A stretch of 64,000 nt of DNA from Hydractinia symbiolongicarpus. Taxonomy: Eukaryota; Cnidaria; Hydrozoa; Anthoathecata; Hydractiniidae. Location of the stretch: assembly GCF_029227915.1 (NCBI RefSeq), contig NC_079878.1:18478001-18542000 (forward strand), read 5' to 3'. Positions 45,415 to 54,559 of this stretch are shown here, piece by piece. A program made the position numbers and the translations under genes. The notes beneath the pieces are model-generated. The model did not search any database, had not been told where the DNA came from, and saw only the letters and a program-made list of their open reading frames with translations. How positions within the stretch are numbered: position 1 is the first letter of the stretch; the number at the start of each line of letters is the position of its first letter.

Positions 45415-46422
45415 TTACCATTCTTTTACACCCTCCGGCGGCACCTGAACATCCTCCGGGATCAGCATGAGTTCCTCAGACACAAAACTTTGATCAGGCC
45501 CGTCTTTTAAATAGTACAGAAGACGGGTACCAGTTACAATACGATCGATTCTATATATTTTCTTACTCCACCAAGGATCCGGGGCACGTCTCCGAGTATC
45601 CCCGTGCTCTTCTCCCGGTTGTAGGAGGTACAAGTATAGACCATCATCCGGGAGATTTTTCTCATCGGGGTGCTGCTCACTTTTAGTGAGTGGTACATCG
45701 TCAAGCTAGATGGCAGATGAAGGTTTAATACCGATCATCTTGGTCTTGGTGTTGTTCATGGTTTTTACAATGTTGTATAGGTGTTTGACCCATATAGAAC
45801 TGGTTTCATCAGATGCAAGCTCTTGCGCATCTTGAGGTTTGAAAAGCCTTTCCGCGAGTACTTTGTTGTAGCTTTCAACAAAGGCTGTGAATATATGGTG
45901 ATACTTGGTGGTGGCCCGCTTGATCTAGACACTTTTTCTTTCAAGCAGCTTCGCCACGTCCGATTTAAACTCACTACCATTATCACATTGGAAGATACTC
46001 GGATATTTCAGAGGCCCGGCTTTATAGATATCCTTGAGCATGTCAGCTACCTCACGGGCTTTCTTGCTACGTAACGGCCGCGCTACTTTGTATCGTGAGG
46101 CTACGTCAATACCCGTCAAAATGTATTTGTACGTATTACCATATATTTTATCATGGGGCATATACAAGAGGTCGAAATGGTGCATCTCGTTGGGTTTCGT
46201 GATGGTGAAATGTGGATAATTGATGCGCTTGGGGCCTTTGATATGCCTGAGCCACAGGAGTTGCCGAGATAGCCAATGTATGACTTTCTTTTTGGAAAAA
46301 CTACTCTGCTCAGTGAGCTTAGCGATCACTTGACGTCCAGTCCATAAATGTTCGGGCTGGTAGTATATTTGACTCAGCTTTTCAGCTTCCTTCTCGGTAA
46401 CAATATGCTTTGCTTTTAACAT
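45415..46422 (-). pseudogene. Retroviral-type (DD35E) integrase, block B
   Basis: ATG at 46422 in TAATAAATATG. N-terminal IYYQPEHLWTGRQVI and WLSRQLLWLRHI. Core: MHHFDLLYMPHDK, IFQCDNGSEFKSD, and FVESYN with 35 residues between the second Asp and the Glu. C-terminal SH3-like part WWSKKIYRIDRIV and FVSEELMLIPEDV ends at 45415. One in-frame TAG (~45925) and a TAG near 45705 interrupt it; otherwise the frame is kept almost throughout. Transcribed toward the ATPase/BRO cluster. Confidence 0.8.
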
Positions 46423-46445
46423 ATTTATTACATATCTAAAAAAGA

Positions 46446-46844
46446 TTACATATATTTATACGCTACAAAACCCAAAAGAGCCAAGGAGCCAAGAACGAAC
46501 GTCAACTCACCGTCTTGTTGCTGTTTGGAGGGTGTGTAGAAATCGGATAACTTAGGTGCTTTCTCGATCGTCGCGATATAGTATTGTCGCATGCCTTCAT
46601 CCAACTCTTTCAAACTTTCTCCAGCTTGGCGCTTAAGCTCTCGCTGTTGATTGTACCAATCGATCTTTGCTTGTCTATCACGTACCCATTGGCTTTGAGC
46701 AGCTTGTAATTTTTCAACCGCAAGGTCATGCCGTTTCCTTTCTTCGTCGCTATGTCTTGACAGTTTTGAAAACAGAACATTTGATCCGCTGAACGCTAAT
46801 GCATTTATAGCAGTACCCGCTACGAGGACGCCGATTCTTGCCAT
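46446..46844 (-). CDS. Small virion/membrane protein (block B)
   Basis: Intact ~132 codons from ATG at 46844 (ATAGAATAAACATGG). Hydrophobic N-terminus VLVAGTAINALAFSG, a long charged helix (HDLAVEKLQAAQSQWVRDR onwards), DFYTPS, and a C-terminal membrane helix LTFVLGSLALLGFVAY. Its copy in block A is split by an insertion. It sits between capsid and integrase in both blocks. Unknown function; length and placement recall minor capsid or membrane-lytic proteins, which is speculative. Confidence 0.6.
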   Translation of the reverse strand: MARIGVLVAGTAINALAFSGSNVLFSKLSRHSDEERKRHDLAVEKLQAAQSQWVRDRQAKIDWYNQQRELKRQAGESLKELDEGMRQYYIATIEKAPKLSDFYTPSKQQQDGELTFVLGSLALLGFVAYKYM

Positions 46845-46894
46845 GTTTATTCTATAGTTTATGAACCATAGAATAACGCGTGGTACTGAATATC

Positions 46895-48169
46895 TTAATA
46901 TTCCACCGAGTGAAAACTCCCATCCAAAATACTCAATTGAGCAACCATCAATAAGTACACGTAGCATTTTATATCACCTGTGCCATCTGGCTTCTTTGTC
47001 ATATGGAGAGTGATGCCGTCCGACAATCTCTTCAAGGGCCTTCCAGAACCATGCAATCTGTGATCTGGACTACTGCGGAAGTTGATGAATAATCCATACG
47101 TCTCGGTGAAGAACTACCCGATCGTTACGATCGAGTCATGTTGACCGAAGAGCTCAGAGATTTGCTCGAGATGATCTTTCAGCAACATCGCGTGGCTATA
47201 GAGTTGATTAGGTTCACCTTCAACGGTTACACTGACCGATGTAATTTTGGGATTATAGAATTTTTCATTATTACCAGCATATGCCTTAACCACTGCAAGG
47301 TCCTGGAATAGGAGTAAGACGCCCTTCAAACTTTTCTGCGGGTGTATCTAGTTGAAGATTGTAGGAGGTTTCGGCCTTTTTCATGGTCACCACTTTGCTA
47401 CGAAGTATACGCTCATAGGGCAACGCGAGACGACTGTATCTCGACATCATAGCGCTCGCGAGATCCTTGTTTATAACCTTGTAAAATTCTAAGCAAATGT
47501 TGGTGATCTTGTAGGTAGCATCGGCTGGCTTGGCTGCCGTGCTTCCAACGGTGAGGTTCCTGAATCTTTGATGACTTGGTCATAGCGAGCGAAGTGGATC
47601 ACAAATTGCAACCGATCATACATTCCCGCTTGATAGAAGGGCAAGTCTCTAGTGAGTTCGAACATGGAGCCAAGAGGTATTGCAAAGGTCTTTCCATACG
47701 CTGCAGCAATCGCTTTTTCTTCGTCCGTTCCAACATGGTCAGACGCCCCTACCTGCAACGCCCTTACGGTGCCGTCGTTGGGATTAATGCCTCGAAGGAT
47801 CAGGTTATTCTCGCGCTCAAATTTGGGCAACCAGAGATCTCTATACACTGCGAGTATGTTGTAGTCGGCCATGTTTTGTATTTCATTCGCATTCAGGGTA
47901 ATGCGGAGATTTTGCACTAATGCTTTGCCGATATTGCTCACATTTGTGCGGTTGGTGTTTGTGCCAGTCAAATCCAAGTCAAACAGCAACTTGATTGAGC
48001 CGGGAAAAATTACATCATCTTCACCAAGATTGGGCACATCAACGTGAAGGTCCTCATTTTGATTAATCGTGCTTGGTACGTGCGATATCTTGACTCTTTG
48101 CCTCTTACCTTTCATCGCCATCATCGTTTTGATTTCCTTATTGGGATCTAATTTACCAAAAACACTCAT
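46895..48169 (-). pseudogene. Major capsid protein-like gene (block B)
   Basis: ATG at 48169 in ATTAATAAATG. The N-terminal ORF (48169-47489) aligns with block A (DVIFPGSIKLLFDL, VYRDLWLPKF, GTDEEKAIAAAYG, DLPFYQAG). Shifts near 47560 and 47310 lead through ORF 47329-47114 (FYNPKITSVSVTVEG, NQLYSHAM) to the C-terminus with CYVYLLMVAQLSILDG and stop at 46895-46897. About 420 codons in total. No insertion here, so it shows the complete layout of the gene. Assigned as capsid from position, length and lineage conservation; the double jelly-roll fold is inferred. Confidence 0.6.
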
Positions 48170-48181
48170 TTATTAATATAG

Positions 48182-49123
48182 GTCCGACTATTGGACAGCT
48201 GCGGAAACTGTTGGGTAGTACACGCATGAAAGCGATAGGGTTTGATGACTATCAAACACCAAACAAGGGTAGTAGGACACAGGCCCAAAACCTCGCGCTG
48301 GAGGCTGATGTTCTTGTTAAGAAAGACGATGAGGAGGCTTCGGGTAAAGAGGAGGGTGAGACGATTGAAATACAAATAATTGATAGCATTCAAAATTTTG
48401 CTCGTGACGTAGAGGGTTATGTAGATACTTCGTTCACGGGAGGAGATCTCTGATATAAAGCTCGAAATTGAAAACCTGCAGAAGGCTATAAAGGAGGTGA
48501 AGGATAAACTTGTATAATATGATAGCGAAATAAATATTAAGGAGGGTAAGTTAAAAGAACTTAAAAAGCAGAAGCCCGGGGTGCGAAGGCTTCAGAATAT
48601 TAATGATCTTGAGAAGGAATTGAGGAAATTGAAGGATGATAAGAAGGATGAGCTGGGTAGGCACGGTCTACTATCATCCAAAATTCACAATCAGTTGAAA
48701 AATATCAAAGACACCCTCATTAAAATAGCTGGAGATGATACCTCATTACGGGAGAAGCTCAGTATTCTCTTCAAAGAACAGGGTATTACTATTGCCAGCA
48801 TTGTCTCAGCCGTGGGCTTATTAATATCAACCCTGGTCCTGGCGCTAAAAGGTGGTGGGGCAGCAGGAGGAAGTGCTGGAGGAGGTAGTGGTAGCAAAGG
48901 GTTTGTGAGAAAGCAGCTGGAGAGACTGGGAAAATTCCTTAAATAACTTGCAGGTAAAGCGGGTGCAGTCCTTCCTGGAATCATAGGAAGTGTGGTTTCA
49001 TTATTTTTCGGAGTAGCTGCCACAGTCGTGGAATATGTAGCGAGGCATCTGTACATGGTCATCGCGGGTGCTGTGGGTATCATCGTTGCGTATGTGGGTA
49101 ACAGGAGGAGTAAGAATCGATGA
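48182..49123 (+). pseudogene. Coiled-coil, glycine-rich membrane protein (block B)
   Basis: Divergent from the capsid gene. N-terminal acidic part (48211-48453), then a shift, a coiled coil (INDLEKELRKLKDDKKDEL, 48581 onwards), transmembrane ITIASIVSAVGLLISTLVL, a Gly/Ser patch (GGSAGGGSGS), FVRKQLERLGKFLK, a TAA at ~48944, and a further hydrophobic C-terminus to 49123. Same architecture as 29770-28473, so both ends of the protein, including the part after the stop, are conserved. Confidence 0.65.
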
Positions 49124-49154
49124 AGAGTCTAGTATGTTGTTTAAAACACTAGAT

Positions 49155-49874
49155 TTACTTAAACCATATGTACATTAAAATAAGTCCTACTCCTACCGTA
49201 ACCAGCGTGGCTTTGGTATCCTCATGCTGTATGTGGGCTTCCTTGGTATCTGGCGTGTTTTTCTCGATATGTTGCCTAGGAGGTGTGGTGAAGGATGCCT
49301 TGACAGCCATGGTATTCAGATCTAGCTCCACACCTACGTCTACGTTATAGGGTGCGATAAGAATGTTATTGTTATACCCCACAATTTTACCAATGCGAAG
49401 ATCCATGTTGGAGGGAAGCATGTACACGCTAGGCATTACGACGAAGTTTACTGAAGTTCGTGCATACTGGAGTACCTTTTGATACTCGTTGATGTCATGG
49501 CCTACATTTTCCTCACGTTTGACCATGGCCTCAAATTTCTGTAATAATATTTGCCTCGCTGTATAGTTATCAGCGTTAGAGCCTAAGATTGAGGCCTTTG
49601 CACTCGCTTGAGATCCTAGCAATAAGACAACATAGACGCGAATACTTTCGCTTAGCTTGGTCAGACCCTCCGATGTTACACCCTGGCTAGTGGGAATGAT
49701 AAACTTGGCCCAATCCCCATTAACCTGTGGCCACCATCTACCACTCGTTAGCGATGACATCAGGGCTTTGAACTTGTATAAAGCGTTGGGGTCTGCACCA
49801 TATTCGCGGCATACCTGTGCGTATCCTCTGTTGGACTTGTTGTTGACCTTGGGATTATAGCTATATATATTCAT
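49155..49874 (-). CDS. Conserved ~239-aa protein with C-terminal membrane anchor
   Basis: Met at 49874 (MNIYSYNPKV); the track-length ORF extends upstream without a better start. The body is a mixed alpha/beta sequence with YGADPNALYKFKALMSS and DLRIGKIVGYNNNILIAPYN; the last helix LVTVGVGLILMYIWF is hydrophobic. Its start codon overlaps that of the plus-strand gene in one CATG (49872-49875). Intact. Not recognised; likely a virion protein from its neighbours. Confidence 0.5.
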   Translation of the reverse strand: MNIYSYNPKVNNKSNRGYAQVCREYGADPNALYKFKALMSSLTSGRWWPQVNGDWAKFIIPTSQGVTSEGLTKLSESIRVYVVLLLGSQASAKASILGSNADNYTARQILLQKFEAMVKREENVGHDINEYQKVLQYARTSVNFVVMPSVYMLPSNMDLRIGKIVGYNNNILIAPYNVDVGVELDLNTMAVKASFTTPPRQHIEKNTPDTKEAHIQHEDTKATLVTVGVGLILMYIWFK

Positions 49875-50584
49875 GTTTGTTATAACAAACATGAAGCAGT
49901 TATACGTTACAAATATAGACAAGCCAATAGTCTTTGATGAATATCTAAGCGATGATACGAGGATAGCTCTGAAGTCGATCAGCATTCGACCTACGTTTCT
50001 AAACCTTTTCAAAAAAAAGAATGAGATCAATATTTATAAAGCGGCGGCTGGGTCGACCAATAATGATGACTTTAGTGTAGGGGATTTTGCTGCTCTCATA
50101 TCAATTGAGCCAGGGTATACAAGATTTAGCGATTATCGTCAACAGTCAGGCAGAGGACAAAATCAAGCTCTTCGTACTAAGGAACGGAGCGTGCAGGCTT
50201 AGAGTTAGTAAAGGGTACGTTGCGATAGTCGATCAATCATTGCAGGATCTTATTGGATATAATTTTGATACCAAACTTATGTTTACCGAGGGAGACCATG
50301 ACAGCTTTTACAAGACTGATGTTTACCAGCGACTGAGACTCACTTGTCACCAGCTGGATCCGGATTATTCTCTTTTAAACGGTGAGAAATCCAATATACT
50401 AGCCGTGCTTACAATGAAAGAGTTAACTAACTGGGGAGATATGGTGACATGGAGTTTCGATTGCCCTGTTTACCGTCCTTTGAAAGGTTCAACGGTCGTT
50501 TTACAATTCATTTGGACGGATGAGTATCACCAGGATAAGAATGTTTTGTTTGTTGGAATTACCATGCATATACTGATAGAATAA
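49873..50584 (+). pseudogene. Candidate minor capsid (penton-like) protein
   Basis: Two frames join near 50110. First: TNIDKPIVFDEYLSDDTRI. Second (50087-50584): SLQDLIGYNFDTKLMF, WSFDCPVYRPLKGS and FIWTDEYHQDKNVLFVG. The pattern of beta-rich segments, a Leu-Ile-Gly-Tyr motif and a final Pro-x-x-x-Gly/strand pair resembles single jelly-roll minor capsid proteins of Polintons. The product would be about 235 aa, which fits. Fold unproven. Confidence 0.45.
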
Positions 50585-51225
50585 ATGACTGATATTACAA
50601 AGCTATACATGAGCTTACCGTCGAGTGTACCGGATCATGAGCCTGATGAAAGTCAGTTCCATCGCCTCAAAAAGATCGGGGAGATCGAAATATACCTAAG
50701 AAATGAAATTAAACAGCGTGAAAAACTCGCTAAAAAATTTGGAATGCATGGATCGTGGGTACACTACATGGATCACGGGCTATTAGTAATAAGCGTTATT
50801 ACCTCAGGTGTTGGAATTGGTAGTATGCTATCGGAGTTCCCCTAGCAGTGGCAATGGGTGGTATAGCCATCGCTGTTGAATTGGGGCAAACAGCCCTAAA
50901 ACAGGGTGGCAAGAAATTGAACTACAAACGCAAAAAACATGATAGTATAAAATTATTAGCGGAAACGAAGCTGAATAGTATTGTCAATTTGATTTCGAAA
51001 GCCATCGAGAATGGAGTGATAAGTGATTATGAATTCAGTCTAATAAACCAAGAGAAGCAAAAATATCTCCTATTGAAAGAGCAAATCCGTTAATGTACTA
51101 AAAGATCGTTTCCACGATCAATGAACAGGAGAGACAAGCACTTGTCGTTCAGGGAAGACAGGAGGCGAAAGATGAACTGCTCAAAAAACTTCAATCTGTT
51201 CAACTTGTAAGCGGTATCTAGATGA
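50585..51225 (+). pseudogene. Membrane/coiled-coil protein of the Polinton-like block
   Basis: ATG in GAATAAATG directly after the previous stop. First part (50585-50845): HRLKKIGEIEIYLRNEIK and HGLLVISVITSGVGIGSML; after a shift, hydrophobic AMGGIAIAVEL, basic GKKLNYKRKKHDSIK, then SLINQEKQKYLLLKEQIR, and after another shift AKDELLKKLQSVQLVSGI to 51225. One protein of about 210 aa with two membrane helices and a charged C-terminal helix. The family seems frequent in cnidarian elements; function unknown. Confidence 0.5.
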
Positions 51226-51265
51226 GCCGCCGACTTATTCATAATTTAATGTTTTGTACAAAACA

Positions 51266-51540
51266 CTAAATGACACCAAGCAATTCACCGGTACTAGCGT
51301 CAACCATAAAATCACCGTCGTATAAGACAGTTCGTTTTTGCTTTTCCTCCAGGCCTCTGATGTACTCATCGATTATTTTCATAGCCGCGATATCTGAGCA
51401 TGGCTTTCAATAAGGCCCAAGGGTTTGTGTTGCAATATCTTTATATTTTACTTATGAATCGCAGATATAAGATCAGCCGTCTTGAGAGTGGAGTATTCAC
51501 GTATACCCAGCTCCTTTGCCTCTTTTTTAAGCTCATTCAT
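51266..51540 (-). pseudogene. SAP-like helical domain protein
   Basis: ATG at 51540: MNELKKEAKELGIREYSTLK then ADLISAI, a SAP/Rho-N-like DNA-binding helix pair. A TAA and shift follow; the end reads KIIDEYIRGLEEKQKRTV and VDASTGELLGVI to the stop at 51266-51268. Short DNA-associated protein. The SAP-like pattern also begins the polymerase fragment at 54369. Confidence 0.5.
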
Positions 51541-51592
51541 GTTTACTTTGTATACAACATTGCATATGCATACAAAATCTATCGAGTTTTTA

Positions 51593-52201
51593 CTATACTA
51601 TAACAAATGGTTCTTTGTCGTCATCTGAATCAATAAGATGTCTAATCCTTAAGGTTACAGGTACCGGCCTGTATTTGCACTCTTCAAGCAAGACCTGTAG
51701 ATAATTTTTAGATCCCTGCCTGTAAATGCTGGATAAAATACATCTGCATTCGCATGGCTGCTTCAGTGGTACTATAGCATCATAGAAATCGGTCGTTACC
51801 TCCTCATTCCATTCCTTGACCTTTGTGTTCAGATACCGATCGTTCTTTATTGGTGAGGTTGAGAATGTACTACCATATAATTCTTCAATCTTGGCTAGGA
51901 TAATCTGATATTTTTCAAGCCATTCTGAATGTTTATTCGCATCGAATGACATTGTGAGTGACGAGCTATCAATGTCTCTGGATGCACCATGGCTATATAA
52001 GCCTTTTGGTGTTCGAATCAATAGCGATGATATCTTGCTACCATTCTTGTACTCTATCACAACTCTTGCATCCTTACCCTTATAAGCTTAGGTTGGATCG
52101 CTAAGTAAAATGTTCTCAATTTGAACCTCATCAATGCTTAGTACTGATGACTCGCTGTAAAAATTCTTGGTATCTACGGAGTCTTTATAGAATTTGAACA
52201 T
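51593..52201 (-). pseudogene. Candidate viral ssDNA-binding-like protein
   Basis: ATG at 52201; one in-frame TAA near 52090. After it, VVIEYKNGSKISSLLIRTPK, then SSLTMSFDANKHSEWLEKY, IEELYG, and DRYLNTKVKEWN; the C-terminus has PCECRCILSSIYRQG. The TP-motif followed by a SLxMSFD strand and a helix resembles DNA-virus ssDNA-binding proteins with an OB fold. It lies beside DNA-replication genes (SAP-like, polymerase). Assignment tentative. Confidence 0.4.
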
Positions 52202-52207
52202 CCTTTT

Positions 52208-52390
52208 TTATGGAAATTGGACTCCAACTAAGGCATTTTCACAAGCACAGTATCCACCGTTGTAGGTAATCCACATGATATAGTGCTGCAAACACAGAAT
52301 CCTTCCTTTGATGATTAGTCTCCGTCCACACTTCTCGCATCTATCATAGTTATCAAGATCAATCCCGCATTCGTCGCAATACTCGATCAT
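52208..52390 (-). CDS. Zinc-ribbon protein, 60 aa
   Basis: Intact. CDECGID...CEKCGRR forms one zinc knuckle pair; ILCLQHYI and GGYCACE provide further Cys/His. Starts 4 bases inside the end of the next upstream gene. Small zinc proteins like this are common in DNA viruses; no function assigned. Confidence 0.55.
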   Translation of the reverse strand: MIEYCDECGIDLDNYDRCEKCGRRLIIKGRILCLQHYIMWITYNGGYCACENALVGVQFP

Positions 52391-52644
52391 TTATTTGAGA
52401 GGGCTCTGAAATGATCTGGAACATATTCGAGGAGCGCTGGATTGTCACGTACTGCCTCATCACATAGTTCCTGTGTTTTTAAATGATCGGGTACATACCT
52501 GAACATCAGGCTCTCCATTCTGAATGCATCATTACACATCTCCTGTGTCTTTAAATGATCGTGTACTAACATTAATGTCCAGGTATGTTCACGAACTACG
52601 GCAGTACACATTTCCTGCGTTTTGAAATGATCGGGTACGAACAT
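52387..52644 (-). CDS. DUF4116-like repeat protein (block B)
   Basis: Three tandem ~28-aa units built around VPDHFKTQEMC or VHDHLKTQEMC, each followed by an AVR/AFR helix. The 5' end continues in frame above 52644, so the start is unclear. Same repeat as 62994-63426 and 63475-63762. The repeats are characteristic of DUF4116 proteins of mobile elements and bacteria; function unknown. Confidence 0.6.
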   Translation of the reverse strand: MFVPDHFKTQEMCTAVVREHTWTLMLVHDHLKTQEMCNDAFRMESLMFRYVPDHLKTQELCDEAVRDNPALLEYVPDHFRALSNK

Positions 52645-52813
52645 TAGTGTCCATGAATTAGCACGATTCGATCAGGCATTATGAGATGATCATTAATGGT
52701 CATCTTTATATATATTTTTTTTTTTTTTAGATTCCAACCAACAATTTTTTCTAGCACGGTCATGATAATTTTTACTCATATTCTGTATAATAGCAGAAAT
52801 AGTATATATGTTA

Positions 52814-53042
52814 TTGCGCATGCGTTGATGATGTCATATATTTCTATTTTTGTTGATGTCAGCATATATTACTATTATTACGTGTTAGGATTAATATTTT
52901 GGGAATTTCCCTTACTCATATTCTGTATAATATGAATATATACTATTATATATGATTTCATATGAGTTTGTGTTGGTTATTGGCATTTATATATCATTTC
53001 ATTATGAGTTTGTGTTGGTTACTAGCATTTTAGGGAATTTCC
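52814..53042. promoter_or_regulatory. Candidate regulatory region with two kappa-B-like sites
   Basis: GGGAATTTCCC at 52901-52911 and GGGAATTTCC at 53033-53042, upstream of the DUF4116 gene (minus). TGCGCATGCGTTGATGATG near 52816 resembles a GCGCATGC stretch near 54458. A ~50-bp imperfect direct duplication (TATGAGTTTGTGTTGGTTA twice) lies between. The kappa-B reading is from consensus only. Confidence 0.35.
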
Positions 53043-53087
53043 TTTTATGTGCGTGCGCTGTCCTAGAACGAACATTTCTCTATCTCT

Positions 53088-54369
53088 GCCTGAAGACATC
53101 ATCCTTGTCGATAAATTTGGCCATGGATGGCACATTCGTCTTCACCTGATCCCGGTTAACTTGCTTGGTGGTACTTGAATCGCAATTTTTACACCAAAAG
53201 CTTGCTATGTATTCGGCGTCTATGCTCCGGAATTCAAGGCAAGTATCTGCACATTGCTTACATTGCATACTGGCAGTGTTTGTACCAATGAGATTGCTTG
53301 CCAATTTGACCAGAGAGGATGCAATAAATCGACAGCTATCGATAAACCTAATGTCAATCTTTTTGTACTTCTCGCCGTCGCCATATCCCATACCTCCAAG
53401 GGGTACCTTAATTTGTACTTCTCGGTGTTTTCGGCTATGCAACCGATGTCCTGCATGTTGTACTTCTCACCCAGTTCCCGGATAAACAGGTGTGCGTCGT
53501 ATCCCGAGAGATTGTGAAATATGATGGGAATATGGCTGGGTATCTTGTACTTCAAATTACAGCTGTTATGCGCGGCACCCCTGTACAGCCCTGTGACAAT
53601 GGTCCCGAACTTAGCGGTTATTCTCACAGTCATCGAAGGGCTTTAAACAGATATTGCATTTCGATGCCTCGTCATGTTCTCTTTTTAGGACCTCTGTTGG
53701 CAGCATGTCTTGCTGAGGGTAGCTATAGTATAGTCTTTTCACCTTATCCTCCAGATGGTTGACGAAGCGGGTGACGCAATCCTTGCCACGGTACAACGTT
53801 AGGGGATTTGGTACATCCCCATAGGCAAATGTACCATACGTGAACCACCCAGATGGTACGTGCTTGCTCAGCTTTTTAGTCTTGGGATCCTTGTATTGAT
53901 TTTGTGGGGGTTGCTCTGGTATGAGGGACGATGTAGCGTATTTTAGGGGTATAGATGGCATGGCATGTATAGTTTGATCAGTAGTATGCATGGGAGGTGT
54001 TGTATGCTTCGTGGGTCTTGTGCTGGCTGCCCCGCAATGGAGTCCCATAACCATGCGTTTGAATGCTGCATAATTACTCACGAACCCTTCTTTTATAGGC
54101 TTTAGGACAACATCAACTAGCCCGTTATACCGTTGGATTTCACGATCATTCGATTTTTCGATAGCTCCTGCCTCTCAAATATGTCCATGGCCTCTGGCGT
54201 TGGTAGTAGGGTTACAGGGCCTTACAGGCTTTCGTTTTCCGGTACTTCTGGGTGGCCCCTGTGGTACGTCCAACAAGGCAATCAATTCAGCTTTACGTAG
54301 CTTATAATACCCTGTTAATCCGCGAGTTTTTGCAATATCACGTAATTGTTTAACCGTTTGTGATTCCAT
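53088..54369 (-). pseudogene. Family-B DNA polymerase fragment (block B)
   Basis: N-terminus from 54369 has SAP-like TVKQLRDIAKTRGL and LRKAELIALLDV. The region up to exonuclease motif I is replaced by a short unrelated segment. Then KKLSKHVPSGWFTYGTFAYG, the CNICLKPF...DHCH Endo VII-like motif, NLSGYDAHLFIREL, GMGYGDG, FIDSCRFIASS and CKQCADTCLEF; similarity to the polymerase at 38330-41892 stops near 53088 just after DKDDVF. The palm is absent, so this cannot be a polymerase. Frameshifts near 53620 and 53430. It shows that the plus-strand polymerase between the blocks is of the same lineage. Confidence 0.75.
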
Positions 54370-54439
54370 TTGTTATAGAATTTTTACATTGTCAAACGAT
54401 TTCATAATGGTCAAAAACTAACACAGTTATTTCCCTCAA

Positions 54440-54498
54440 GGGAAATTCCCTCTTTACTGCGCATGCTTGATATTTTGATGAATATCAGGGAATTTCCC
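54440..54498. promoter_or_regulatory. Two kappa-B-like sites upstream of the polymerase start
   Basis: GGGAAATTCCC at 54440-54450 and GGGAATTTCCCC at 54488-54499 lie about 70 and 120 bp upstream of the minus-strand polymerase ATG at 54369. Between them is TGCGCATGC. A half-site occurs near 54521. They match the palindromic Rel/NF-kappa-B consensus; binding is untested. Confidence 0.35.
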
Positions 54499-54559
54499 CT
54501 GAGATGTGCGCGTTGATTATTAGGGAATTGTGTTAAAATTTTAGGGGGGTCTTTTTATC

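Larger units (their letters stand above)
42734..54369 (+). mobile_element. Polinton-like block B
   Basis: Mirror-order relative of block A: membrane protein, small protein, ATPase, coiled-coil protein, BRO-like (+), integrase, membrane protein, capsid (-), coiled-coil membrane protein (+), then genes missing from A (49155-52644) and a truncated polymerase (53088-54369, -). Nucleotide identity to A is limited, so the two are different lineages, not a recent duplication. Ends and target duplication were not identified. Confidence 0.75.

Noticed and set aside
28473-54369. Single large palindrome of blocks A and B
   Set aside because: Protein order is mirrored but nucleotide sequence is clearly diverged; they are related elements, not one inverted duplication.
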